A DNA stretch of 64,000 nucleotides, from positions 814,434 to 878,433 of the forward strand of contig KV748206.1 in NCBI GenBank assembly GCA_001692895.1, in the 5' to 3' direction. Shown piece by piece: positions 47,017 through 58,126 of this stretch; the first letter of the stretch is position 1, and each line of letters opens with the position of its first letter. The notes beneath the pieces are model-generated. The model saw only the letters and a program-made list of their open reading frames with translations. It ran no database searches and was not told where the DNA came from. A program made the position numbers and the translations under genes. Origin of the DNA: Cenococcum geophilum 1.58. Taxonomy: Eukaryota > Ascomycota > Dothideomycetes > Gloniales > Gloniaceae.

Positions 47017-47017
47017 A

Positions 47018-47145
47018 TAGCATTTCGCAGTATTTAAAATAGACTATACGTATTAAGCAGCTATATATATATATATATATATTATATAGCTGCCTAGATA
47101 CTGCTTAATGCGTATAGTCTGTTTTAAATGCTACGAAATGCTATA
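47018..47145. mobile_element. Small palindromic MITE interrupted by the TRIM
   Basis: AGCATTTCGCAGTATTTAAA... is matched by the reverse complement of the segment ending at about 47144 (TTTAAATGCTACGAAATGCT). A TA repeat (about 47060-47085) sits in the centre. The TRIM target duplication ATAGC is the very tip of this element, so the MITE was there first. Confidence 0.65.
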
Positions 47146-47639
47146 AAAAAATTTCCTAATATATAACCTCTAAAAGGAAGAAAAGGAAGCTAAGGATTAT
47201 AAATAAGCTCTTAAAGTTAATAAAAGGCTTTAACGTTAACTATAAAAGGAAGAGAAGAGGCGTTTAATTAATTAATAAAAGGTATAATAAGTACAGGATA
47301 AAACAACCCAAGAGAGAGAAGTTAAGGCTAAGAAGCTTATTATATAGAAAGCTAAAGAAGCTAAATAAGCTAAGAGGCAATTGTAATGTGATATAATCCT
47401 TACTTAGAGGTTAAAGAAGGCTTAAACGAATACTATATTGGCTTTAAAAAGGGTAGATCTAACGGCTATAGATAGTAGAGAAGTTTAGGTAGTCAATTTA
47501 GCTAGTAAACGCCCTTAGCGGTAGAAGAAGCTTCTACTTAGATTTTAAGATCACAATATATAGCTAGCTATATTCGCCGACTCTTAAAGGCTATTACACT
47601 AAGAATTTAGTAGATTTAATTAAATGTTAGGTCCTCTGC

Positions 47640-49070
47640 AGCCTCATTTAAACAATTGATTTTAGTAGTGAAGACTATACGCGAGGTGGCACCGTACGCA
47701 AGATAGCATAGACCCCTAAAGAAGCATAAAATTAGAGTCTTTACTAACTCAATCTAACTTAATTCCTTAACTTAATTATGGATTCTAAGGTTCCTAAATC
47801 CTCGCATACCTTACAATTAGATCCTCTCTCTACTTCAATCTTATTTAAGGCCCTTCTTAGTAAATCTATCCTTGTTAATAAGGATTTTTTATTATCCTAG
47901 GATTTAACCTTATTAACTAAAAGCTTAGACCTATTAAAAGATAACCAAATTTAGGTTTAAACGCTACTAGACTAAGGTCTTACCTAGACTAAGGTCGCGA
48001 CTTAACTTAGTATTACTCAAAACTAGGTTTACTACGTCGCTACTTATCCTAAACTAGTAGTCCGTTTAGGTCGACTACAAATCCTTATACCTAAATAGAT
48101 AATTGCCTTCCTCTCCTAATTACGTTAGAATTGTTAAATGTCCTTTAAATAGCTAGCGGCTTAATTTCCTAAATTTAACGGTAGGAAATAAGCTATTAAG
48201 ACCGCTTTAAAAGCCTGTGGTTATAAGCGACAAATTGCCTATAAGAAGCCTTCTCTCTTATCTAAGAATAAAGCCTTACAATTAGCCTAGGCTAATAAGT
48301 ATCTTTATTAGACTCCTGCTTAATAAGCTTTAATAATTTAGTCTAACAAGATATAGGTAACTAGAAAATCCTTCTATTGTCGCTAATTTATATAAAGGGT
48401 TAATAAAGTCCTAGATCTAACGTATACTATTAATAGGATAACCTATAAGAAAGAATAGATATTCTAAAGATACTTTAATAGTAATTAAAAGGACCTAGAT
48501 TTATTCTAGGATAAGACCTAAAAGGGGATAATTACTTAATTATATATTAAACGGGTCCTTCCTCTTATAAAAGCGTCGATTTAAGAAAATGTCGGAGCCT
48601 TTTTTATATAAGATAATACTCCTTATTATACCGCGAAGGCAATAAAAGAGGCCTTTAAAGCTAAAGGGATCTATCCAATTAATTAGCTACCTTACTCTCT
48701 AGATTTAAACCCAATTAAGAACATATAGTAGAAGATAAAGCAGTAAATTAAGCGAACGTATAAATTAGAGGCAAGATTTATAAAAAAAACTCACTTTAGG
48801 TAGTAATCCTTACGTCTTAGAAGGCAATTAAAGAGTCCTTCTTATAAGGATTAGTGGATTTAATACCTTAGAGATATCAGGCCGTGATTGAGGCTGCTAG
48901 AGGACATACAAAGTGGTGATTTTTATGGTTTTTTTTTGTATGGATTCTATAGATTTATAGTTTTTTAATCTTTGTCTAAAAAGGGGTTAAAGGGTGCCCT
49001 AGTTAATTAAAATGTATATTTTTTTATTTCGCCTTCTAAACCGTGCTGTTGACTACTATAAGGGTAGACT
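47640..49070 (+). mobile_element. Tc1/mariner transposase remnant, RIPped
   Basis: The plus strand from about 47770 reads as a Tc1-like transposase. Near 48615-48720 it reads DNTPYYTAKAIKEAFKAKGI followed by LPYSLDLNPIKN, the classical second Asp and YSPDLNPIE block of the DDE domain. More than twenty stops replace Gln and Trp codons. Terminal repeats are not clear, so the limits are approximate. Confidence 0.75.
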
Positions 49071-49203
49071 TTATATGCGAAGTAGGCAATACAATAAGTC
49101 TAACTTGTTCCATTCCAGTACACTTCCCTAGTGTTAGTATCCGTCGCGGGGGAGGTACTTAGCTGCTGCGTAAGTCTTACGCCAATACTACGCTCTGTCT
49201 AAC

Positions 49204-52200
49204 CAGCGTGGCTAATAAACCGTCAATTGGATTAATAAGGCTTCAATTAATTAATTGGATTGTTAATTAAAGCCGTTAGATTAGACGGATTATTAAGATC
49301 GGATTATAAATGATCGCAATCCGATAGTTAGATTAAACTCGCGATTCTTGGCATAGTATTGAGGCTTAAGTTAAGGCTCGGCGCCAGATTGTTAATCGCT
49401 CACCCAAATCCAGAGCCTAGATCTCAACTCACGATCCTTAGCATAGTGTCGCAATTAATATTTATTATAAAATCAGTCATAATAGAAAATAAGAAGCTAA
49501 ATATTACCGTACTACCTAGTAGAATAAGCAATAAAATATAGCGAATCTAACACCCAATTAAGCCCTAGAAACTCCTATTCTTAACTACTTCCTTAAGTAC
49601 TCTTCTTTCTTAATTAAAGCAGCTTAAAAGTGATTGCGATTAGGTGTAACTATTCTACCTATATTGCTAAATATCCTTTCGCATTTAGTACTTATTCTAG
49701 GGTAACTATAAAGCTCTAAAGCCAATTTGTAAAGGTAGGGTACTGCTTATAATAATCTACCTACTACTTAATAGAATTTATAATCTTTTCCTTAGGAGGG
49801 AAGGCACAGTATCTATCAAATTCGTCCTTAACTGCTTACTTAGTGTTAGTAAGGCGTAGGAAACAACTGAAATCTAACACCTTTTCTTCCTTAGAGTCCT
49901 TATTAAGTTTAGGCAATTAGTATAGCGATTTAGATATAGCGGCGTGCTCCTCTATAACAACAGCAATTTAATACTACTGCATATATTCTACCTAGTAGCC
50001 CTTTACTTCCTTCTTACAGTTATCAATCTAGGCCTTATTACTTACCTACTTCTCTTTAAAGTAGTCAAACTTAAGGCTAGGGTAAAGTATAACAGCAGCG
50101 TAATAAGCAGGTATAAGATCGGTGCGCTTATAGTAAGCTCTTATCTTAAAATAGCCGAAGTCAATAGCTATTTTATATTAAGGAGTTAGTGATTAAAGCT
50201 TTAATAAGTTAGTAGGCTTCCTACCTGTTTTAAAATAGCTATCTGGCTTATTCTGCAGCTCCTATATAGTAGATTCTAGGTACTTTAGAATATAATCCAT
50301 TATAGGAAGCACCTCCTATAAGGCGCCGTGCGTTCCGTCCTAGGCGTTACCTTTAATTCGCTTTATTATTTGCTATATAGGAAGCAGAAGCTTATAAAAC
50401 TATTCTAGTTTAGCCTAGTCCTTATTTAAAAGGCGATCTCGCGATAGAGCTGCATGGCGTCCGTAGGTAAGGTCAATGGCGTTATAAAGTAGTAGTACTA
50501 TAAGAAAATATTAGTTATTATTTTGTAAATGGTATCTAGTGTCTATATATATATGATTTTAGTATAAAATATACCAAAAGCGTATAAAATCCACACTTAG
50601 TAGCATTTTAACGATGACTATATATATTTAAGAGGGAAAAAAGAACAGATTTAAGAGAGAGTAGGGTAAGGAAATTCGCAAAATTATAAGCTAAATCGTC
50701 AGTCTTAATCTAAGTATTAACAACACCAAATATAAAAGTTCTAAATAGCGGAACTACGCGATATAAGGTTGCTTTAAATGCTCTAAAATAGGGGAATAAA
50801 AAAATAAAGTATGGGGGAGTTATATAAGTGATAGGGGAGGTGGTGTAATAGGAGCTCTTTTCTAAAGCTCCCTTAGTAAAAGTTTTACTTACTAATATCT
50901 ACTTATAAGAACGTTGAGTTCCACTTTACTCTACCGTCGCTTAGTACTATATAAGCTGTAAATAGCTAATCTGGCTTTAATTTAGTAGATAGGCAGAATC
51001 TTTAAAGCTCCTTAAAGGCCTATATATGCTTAGGCAACCCTTATAGCCACCGAACGATATTATACACCTTACTAATTAAGCTCTTCTTCCTCTACTCCTT
51101 ATACTAATCCTCCTCGCTTATACTCGCAAGGCTCCTCTAAAAGAGGCTCAGCCTATCGCCAAATATAATTGCTTTGGTAACGAGGTTAAGAATATAGCTA
51201 GAGCACCTAATACGGCGTTCCTTAGCGTCCTATCCGCATTAGATTGCAAGGAGGTTAATAGCTCTATTATTTAGGCTAGTATTATCGCCAATAAGGAAGC
51301 CAATCTTATAGGTAATATTATATTATTCCAATATACTAGAAAGCAGAGCTACGATATTCTCTCTAGTCTTAGAGCTATAGATCTTAGGCAAGCCAATTAG
51401 AAGAGTCTATGCACGGCCAATCTTATTAACAAAGTAGGCTACTACAGAGAGGACGCCTACACTACTATAAGAACTCCAGCTGTTAAAGCTTATATAAATC
51501 CTGCCAATTACGTTCTATATAAGCTTAGTAACGGCTTTACAGGCGCTAACGTAGCGGGCCTTAATCTAGGCGTAACTACTCTTATACGAGTTAGGGTAGA
51601 TACCATCTGCGGTAGGATTTAAGAGCTTAATAAGGCGTTATAGGTAAAAGCTAGTACTCTACCGCCTAGTAATTCCTTCTATAATAATAAACTTAGTAAA
51701 TAGCCTTCGCGCCTTATTTAAATTAACCAGTATAACTAGATTGTATAATATCGTAAGGAAGGAAGTAGAGGTAGGTAAGGTAGAGAATTCGCTAGGGGGA
51801 AGATTAGACCTATTTCGGCCAATTTGGTGTTACTTACGGAGGTATCCGATTATATAAGTCGTACTAGTGGCAGAGAATATAAAGTTATGGTAAGCTTTTT
51901 AGAAGAGGCCTGCTCCTTATAATAGAATTATTAGTATTAGGGTATCTATATTGGGAGCCTAACTTACAACGCTTATAGGCCTAGCAATTACGCCCATTTT
52001 AGTTTTTAATTAAATATCTATAAGCCCATATATATAACTTCCGGGCGCGCCTACGGCATAAAAAAAAAGGCTTATAACTAGGTGGAAGATCCTTCTAGCT
52101 AATTACTTAACGGCCGTCTTTTAAGAGCAGTCTCCCGCCTATTACTTCGCTAATATTAAAGTCTTCTATATCGATATCTTTAGTAGGAGGGTCCATAATT

Positions 52201-53302
52201 ATACAATTAGCGGTCTCCTTAATAGTAGAGACTATAGCGGGAATACTCTTAGGGGGAGTACTATAAAGGTAGCTCTGTACGCCGCTAGAGCTATAGAAGG
52301 AAGACGCGTGGCTATACTAGGTGCCCGTAGAGTAGTAGGAAGCAGCTAGAACTCGAGTAATAAAGCGGTCTATTATAATTAGTAAGAAAAGGAAATAAAG
52401 TAGGTAGTTTTATAAAGCAGAAATAATTTAGTAGAGAATTCTAGTAGGGACTTATTAACTTTTATGCTGAGATTCTAATTGCATCGCGGTTACGTTTCTG
52501 TTATAACGTGTATATAGCCGCACGCGGTCTAAACGTATAGTAAAATTTCTGGCGCTTATAATAATATTATTAAAGTAATTTCTAAGACTTAGAATAAGTA
52601 AAAATAATATAATAATAGTAAGGTATTAGTAAGAGAAAGGAGCTAATAATAGAGGGAGTTTAATATTATTTTCCATATACGGCCCTAACTCTAATCTAGC
52701 TAATTAGATCTATAGAATTAAGGTTATATATATAGGCCTCCCCCTTTAAAAAAAACTTCGAACTTTGTATAAGACTTTTAGCTACCCCCCCTTCTTACCT
52801 CCCTTACCCTTAATTACCACCTTATATAGCTATTTAGATCCTATTACGCTTAAAAATGTAGTAGCATATATAAAGCGCGTTTTAGAAAACTTTAGGCTAA
52901 TTCTAACTATAAATTTACGCCCCCTAAACTTACTACTATACTAACTTTATAATAGCTACTTGTATACCTACTATAATAGCCCTACTAAAAAGGCTTCTAC
53001 TTATACCTCTCTTCCTATGGCTTCTAATAGTATATATTACTATTAAAATAAGTTAATTTAGGCCTTATAGAACTACCTCTAGGTTTATCCTAAAGCTTAT
53101 TTCTATATAAGACTATACCATTATTAGCTACTTCTAATACCGCCACTAATATATACCTCTACCCCCCTTATCCAACCTTAATCTAATCTAATCTAGATTA
53201 AGACGGATAACCTCACGGACGGATTGGATTGATAGGTTAATTTTTGGATTAGCAATCCGTCGACTAATTGATTACGGATTGGACGCTTAATTAGCCACGC
53301 TA
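49204..53302 (-). mobile_element. hAT DNA transposon, complete ends, RIPped
   Basis: The left end is CAGCGTGGCTAATAAACCG. The right end, reverse-complemented, is TAGCGTGGCTAATTAAGCG. Both are followed by sub-terminal AATCCG/CGGATT repeats. An 8-bp target duplication is present, TGTCTAAC (49196-49203) against TGCCTAAC (53303-53310), differing by one C/T. Coding is on the minus strand. The hAT C-terminal dimerisation block is readable at about 49640-49720 (TKCERIFSNIGRIVTPNRNHF), and frames upstream to about 52.2 kb are broken by stops. 4099 bp. Confidence 0.85.
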
Positions 53303-53310
53303 TGCCTAAC

Positions 53311-53725
53311 GGTCTAGTAAACAAGCTTCTATACAGAAAAGAGGTTCAACAAACGTATACGTCTAACTACTATAATAAGATGGACACAGGTATCGGTTTA
53401 AGGAAGAAGAGTAATTTATTAATTGTAGCTAGATAGAAACATAAGATAACTATAAGGAGCCCGAACAAACCTCAAGACTCCTCTCCGTTATATAGACATA
53501 AAAGACCTCGTTATACTGAGGGTGATCGTAGTGATCGCACCCTTCAGCCTTACCAAGCCAAGTGATTATACTGATCACTTACACTTTGTCAATTTGCCTG
53601 TCCCTTACCACGTGACCTTCTAACGCCCTAGACTGTGCCCACGTCCCAGGCCCTTCTAAGCGTCCTTCTTGGCCAACCATTCTTGTGCAACCTCTTCGTC
53701 CTGCGTGGGATCGCAACACCTAGGT
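53311..53725. other. Boundary between hAT element and terpene synthase 3' end
   Basis: Composition changes within about 250 bp from TpA-rich to normal. It contains a GATCGTAGTGATCGC/GTGATTATACTGATCAC pair near 53525-53580. No gene seen. Confidence 0.4.
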
Positions 53726-56229
53726 CTATATCTTCAACGTCTCTAAGAGTAGACGAAGTGGAAAGTTTACTTTTCCCAGATCCTTTTCCACGGATTCTAT
53801 ATTCTGCTCTATTGCCTTGTGAAGTATACTCAGCATCTCCGCCGTACGCTTAAGGCATTTCTTTCGGTTCATATCCTCTAGAACAGCTCGCTTCTGTTCG
53901 AAAGACAACTTTCCTGCAACGCGTCGTTGTGTCAGAATGTTGTTCAGCCACAGGTTGGGCTTTTCGGTCTGCAAAGCATATATAAGTGGAAGAGAATATT
54001 TTCCTTCATCGAGGTCCTCGCAAAATCCTTTCTGGTTCTCGTACTACATGAGTCCTACGAGTCAGTTTCCTGCTTCATATAACTGAGATGCGCCGATACA
54101 CTTACATCAGCAGACACTAAATTCTGGTAGTCGTCACGTATCTGGAAGTAACGGCCGAAGAGAGTTACTACGTTGCTTATAGCAGGATGTTCCGATATGG
54201 GCGAGCGAGCAGCCATTAGCCGGACTAACATGCGGAATAATCCACCGGTTTCTGAATATATATCAGTATCTAAAAGCAGACGACGAGAATTGTGAGCCTT
54301 GCTTGCATCAATCATGTTCAGATATTCTGAAACAGTAGGGCATTCAATATTGCATGTCCAGAACAAATCGTAACTCTGTCCAAGATTGATCTTTTGCAGC
54401 TCCTCTATGTGAGAATTGTCAGACATGCAAGGCGACAGGATCAAAGGCCGGCATACCAGTAAAGATGCGCAAGCATCGGACATCATTTAGAGTTTGGACC
54501 TCTTCTAATGCAGCAACTAGTTGGAAATTTGCAGCGTTAACGGTTTGTGGGATCCCAAAGATCGTGTGAGTTGATGGGTGTCCTCGTCGTAGAGGTGAGG
54601 AATCTTCCAAGTCGTCAAGCCTAGCTGCCAGTAAGTAAAAGTTAACTCTCAGAAGAGAAGGGATGTTGATCTTACATTAATGACGTGGCATGTACCTTGT
54701 TGATGACGGATTTGATTATATCGAGGGAACTCGCAGGGACCTCCAACCATATGTTCAAAGCGTCTACCGCTGTTGACCTAACGTTTTTGGATGGCAGTGA
54801 GCTAATGTAGAGAAAAGGAGCTTGAACAACCTTTGAATCGTCAGTAGTCTTCCCGGCTTGTAAGTTTTATTCAGCGCTGTTACTTACTTCATCATGCAGC
54901 GCAGGAAAGCCTTCTGTCAAAAAGATTTCTGCTCCATCCTCGATGGCGGCAGAACGATTCCGATTGATTCCATTCGCTGGCTTGTTATCAAGATTCCCGT
55001 TGCATTCAAGTTTTGGATGTTTGGAAGCTCTCTCATCCTGAATCACTTCATTTAGCGTCGATGAACTCTCCGGTTTATCCTCACTAGTGGAGGTTCGATC
55101 AGCATCTCCTTCCGCGGTGGGATTTCCCCCGGTAGCTGCAGTGTCATGCCTTTGTGGAGTTCCTCTCTCAAGGGGATTTGGCCGATAGCGTGGGCATTGG
55201 AGGCTCCAGTGAAAGTTTCCGCTGATACCGTACAGAGCGGACTCTATGTACTTCCTGGTGTCAATCGAAAGCTCCAAGTTTCCCTCAACCTCTTTTGCAA
55301 TGCGCACGAAATCAGAGACGCATTCCTTTATCTTCTCTCTGAGCAGAAGTGTTGCAGCCTCCACGGAGCACGAATGCTCCTGCATCAAAACCCAAATAGC
55401 ATTTACAACATGTGACTCACCGTTTGCCTTCGATACAGCAAGTTCTTTCTCCCACGAGTATAAGTCGTTAGTTAAACCGCCAGCCTTGTAGGCAGACCGA
55501 CCCATTCGGTTGGCCAATTCCATCTCCTTTGCCGGTATGGTAAGTCCCATCCCGAATGTGGCGATTCCAAACCAGAACCTGTTAGAGCCGTTAATGTTAA
55601 GTGGTCTACTAAATCTTCTGGTGACACCCTACCGTTCGCCAGAGTCGCCAAACCTAAATGCAAGATATTCATCAAATGATCCAAAGCTCTTCCGTTCTTG
55701 AGCTGTAACGTCACCGAACTCTTTCCATGCCTTTGCAGCCGTCAATGCTCGCTCTCGATCGATTTTTATCATTTCAAGTAGCATTTTCGCCTGGATCTGC
55801 TTTATGCCGTCTTCCTTCACATGCTTTACGCTCGTTTAGAAAGGACAACATCACCATCAGAAATTGATTGCGCGAACCTGGTCTGAGCCTTCGTCTATTA
55901 TGTCTAGGTTACAGTGAGAACAGCATTTAATTTAATACGCAGATAACTTTACCATCGTGGAGAAACCCAAACTCATTGGCATAGGAGAGAATCTCGAGGC
56001 GTTCGGGAAGGCACTCGGGGAGGCAGACGGCCATAAAGTTGAATTGATCTCCTATCGCTCCATTAAAGGCTTCCAGCGGCCCGAAATATGTTCTCCAGTC
56101 GTCCTGAGCGCGTTGAATACCCCGCACTTCCAATTGGGGATTGTTGCTGATTCTCAAAGGGATATCCGCACAGAGGTTTTCAACCTCAGCGACGACTATC
56201 TTCATAACAGATGAGTTTCTGTAATCCAT
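53726..56229 (-). CDS. Chimeric terpene synthase: class I cyclase fused to prenyltransferase
   Basis: Nine exons (56229-55953, 55903-55878, 55823-55633, 55578-54888, 54830-54676, 54620-54457, 54404-54303, 54251-54106, 54043-53726) give 689 aa, right for fusicoccadiene/ophiobolin-type synthases. The N-terminal cyclase has the metal-binding DDIID (Asp92, Asp93, Asp96) and the NSE triad NDLYSWEKE (Asn202, Ser206, Glu210). A hydrophilic linker of about 100 residues (rich in Ser, Glu, Thr) follows. The C-terminal prenyltransferase has first Asp-rich motif DDLED (449-453) with RRGHPSTH after it, KTGGLFRM, and second motif DDYQN (575-579). The protein should make GGPP or GFPP from C5 units and cyclise it, so the product is a di- or sesterterpene that cannot be named. 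The exon 7/8 intron is GC-AG (donor GCAAG). DDxxD is created only after splicing of intron 1. All motifs are intact and there are no RIP stops. Confidence 0.9.
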
Positions 56230-56318
56230 TGATAATGATAAAAGACTGAATGACCTTTGCTGAACACATAGCGAAGTTTTGACTATATGAGGAGGATTAA
56301 ATATGCATAAATTGGAGA

Positions 56319-56679
56319 TGACCTTGATATCTCGATAACGGCTTAATAATAAATTCCGAAATTTTATAATTAGCCTTTTATACCTATATTAAGACTCTTA
56401 ATAAAATTCTAGCGTAATAAGCTTAGCTGTTATTAAAATATTAGGTTTTAGCCCCCAATTTTAAGCTAAATTATAATATTTTATAATATCTTTAGAGCTA
56501 TTTAATAGATTACTTTTTAAATCTAATAAGAGGTTTAAAATAGGTATAAAAGGCTAATTATAAAATTTTAGAATTTATTATTAAGCTATTATTAAGATAT
56601 CAAGGTGCAGTTTTTCCGATTTTTGGTAGTTTTTGGGGCTGCTAGCTTACTAGGGGTGCCAGCTCATAGTGGAGCACGT
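56319..56679. mobile_element. Palindromic MITE, left end truncated
   Basis: AATATCT...AAATTCCGAAATTTTATAATTAGCC on the left pairs with TAATTATAAAATTTTAGAATTTATT on the right. The right terminus ends TGGAGCACGT followed by TA (56680-56681). It has the same sequence family as the element at 56682-57897. The left terminus is missing next to the terpene synthase upstream region, so the left limit is approximate. Confidence 0.65.
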
Positions 56680-56698
56680 TAACGTGTTCTACTACTTA

Positions 56699-57382
56699 GG
56701 CCATGTTCGCTAACTTTTTTTGACCAGGTCGACTCACCAGGTGGGCGCTCTAAAAAAGCCACCTGGGCCCACCTGGGTCTACCTGGTCGCGAACGGGCCA
56801 CCGATATCGATATCCACCTGGTGGATACTGTCCGTTCGACCGCCCAGGTGGAATTTAGGCAGATCGGTCGTCTTGGCAGCTGAAAAGGAGGTTTCACCTG
56901 GCCAGGTGGAGGCGTTCGCGCCAACCCCGATTGCGCTCCCAAATCTAGTATAGCAGCGAAGTTTGTCAGCAATTTAAGCACCTGGGCAGTCCACCTGGGC
57001 GAATTCCACCAGTACCTACCGTTTTGAAGGGGGGGTCCTGGTGGAACACCGTAGAACAACAACACGACCAGGTCGATCGATTCTGCCCATTTTTGACCCA
57101 TTCTTACCATCACGTGATCCAATTCAACATAAAGCCTTATATATTATTAGCCATAGTATTAACAGGCCCTGGGCGGATTACATAACTATCTAGCGACGCT
57201 CCTTTCTAGCGAATCGCCTGTCGAACGAACGCCTTCCATCAGGTGGAAAGCACCCCTGCTTTGGCGTCTAGAAGAGGCGCTTACATCCTAAAGATTGCGC
57301 CCGGGTGGGCCTTAAAATCGTCGACCTGGCTGCGCCCGCCTGGTGGAGTCGACCTGGTCAAAAAAAGTTATCGAACATGGCC
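56699..57382. mobile_element. Harbinger-like 684-bp element rich in CCAGGTGG motifs
   Basis: Ends GGCCATGTTCGCTAACTTTT and its reverse complement (AAAAGTTATCGAACATGGCC) form inverted repeats of about 45 bp with few mismatches. TTA is duplicated on both sides (56696-56698, 57383-57385), as for PIF/Harbinger. The interior is GC-rich, unRIPped and contains over a dozen copies of CACCTGG/CCAGGTG in both orientations. The small open frames (for example 56679-57122) are products of this motif repetition, not a transposase. Non-autonomous. Confidence 0.75.
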
Positions 57383-57598
57383 TTACGTGGACACTAGTTA
57401 GTCAGATATCCCAAAAACCACTAAAAATTGGAAAAACTGCACCTTAATATCTTAATAATGACCTAATAATAAATTCCAAAATTCCATAATTAGCCTTTTA
57501 TACCTATATTAAGACCCTTAATAAAATTCTAGTATAATAAGCCTGGCCGTTATTAAGATATTGGGTTTTAGCCCCTAATCTTAAGCTAAATTATAATA

Positions 57599-57744
57599 CA
57601 AGGGGGTGACATGAGCGGGCTGCCCGCCCTCCCTGCAAGTTTTGGTGGCATTATAGTAGCGTCCCACTAAAATGCTGCTGATATAGTTATAATGCCACCA
57701 AAACTTGCAGGGAGGGCGGGCAGCCCGCTCATGTCACCCCCTTG
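57599..57744. mobile_element. Young MITE with perfect 57-bp inverted ends
   Basis: CAAGGGGGTGACATGAGCGG through 57655 is the exact reverse complement of 57688-57744, leaving a 32-base loop. TA is duplicated at 57597-57598 and 57745-57746. It lies in the arm of an older RIP-affected MITE and is itself GC-rich and undamaged. Confidence 0.9.
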
Positions 57745-58126
57745 TATCTCTAGAGCTACTTAATAGATTACATAAAAGGCTAATTATAAAATTTCGGAAT
57801 TTATTATTAGGCCGTTGTCGAGATATTAAGGTGCAGGTTTTCCGATTTTTAGTGGTGTCCGACTAACTGGTGTGTCCGGCTGAGTGGTGGAACACGTTAC
57901 CCTGCCAGAAGCTCACAAAGATCTACCTAAGTAGGTGCCCTGTACACATTAATTGTGTGAAATGACGATCAATTTAGGAAGATGATAAACCTGACTAAGT
58001 TATAAATCTCGGGACAACTGATGATAAAGCTACGCATATAGCTTGATGGGCCCACTTCGAGGTTTTAATGCTATCGCGCCACTTGCTTCCATTGCATCCT
58101 TTGCTTGTCAAGAAATCGATTCCACT

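Larger units (their letters stand above)
44400..47620 (+). mobile_element. Pogo/Fot1 transposase remnant, interrupted by a MITE and a TRIM
   Basis: The plus-strand text from 44400 matches Fot1/pogo transposases: a helix-turn-helix region (GREPGPYWVSR), then RKKAESAFYYSLYFKLLERKIN and NEKGFLISALI (the D-E-K-G-F block of the DDE domain). After the inserts, 47160-47560 encodes the Lys/Glu/Arg-rich C-terminal tail. Stops at former CAA/CAG/TGG codons mark RIP. The terminal inverted repeats of the element itself were not identified. Confidence 0.7.
56682..57897. mobile_element. Palindromic MITE carrying two nested insertions
   Basis: Left terminus ACGTGTTCTACTACTTA and right terminus (reverse complement) ACGTGTTCCACCACTCA, TA on both sides (56680-56681, 57898-57899). 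After removing the insert at 56699-57382 with one TTA, the left arm becomes continuous and matches the right arm through ...CACTAAAAATTGG and on into the A/T-rich arm. The second insert, 57599-57744, sits near the loop. The host element is about 380 bp. Confidence 0.75.

Noticed and set aside
54083-54105. A 23-nt GTAAG...CAG intron in the terpene synthase, or no intron at all
   Set aside because: Too short to splice, and it breaks the frame. The longer intron 54044-54105 gives the expected [16 protein letters not shown] continuation in frame.
56679-57122. 147-aa minus-strand frame and 77-aa plus-strand frame
   Set aside because: Both lie inside the non-autonomous Harbinger-like insert and arise from its CACCTGG repeats.
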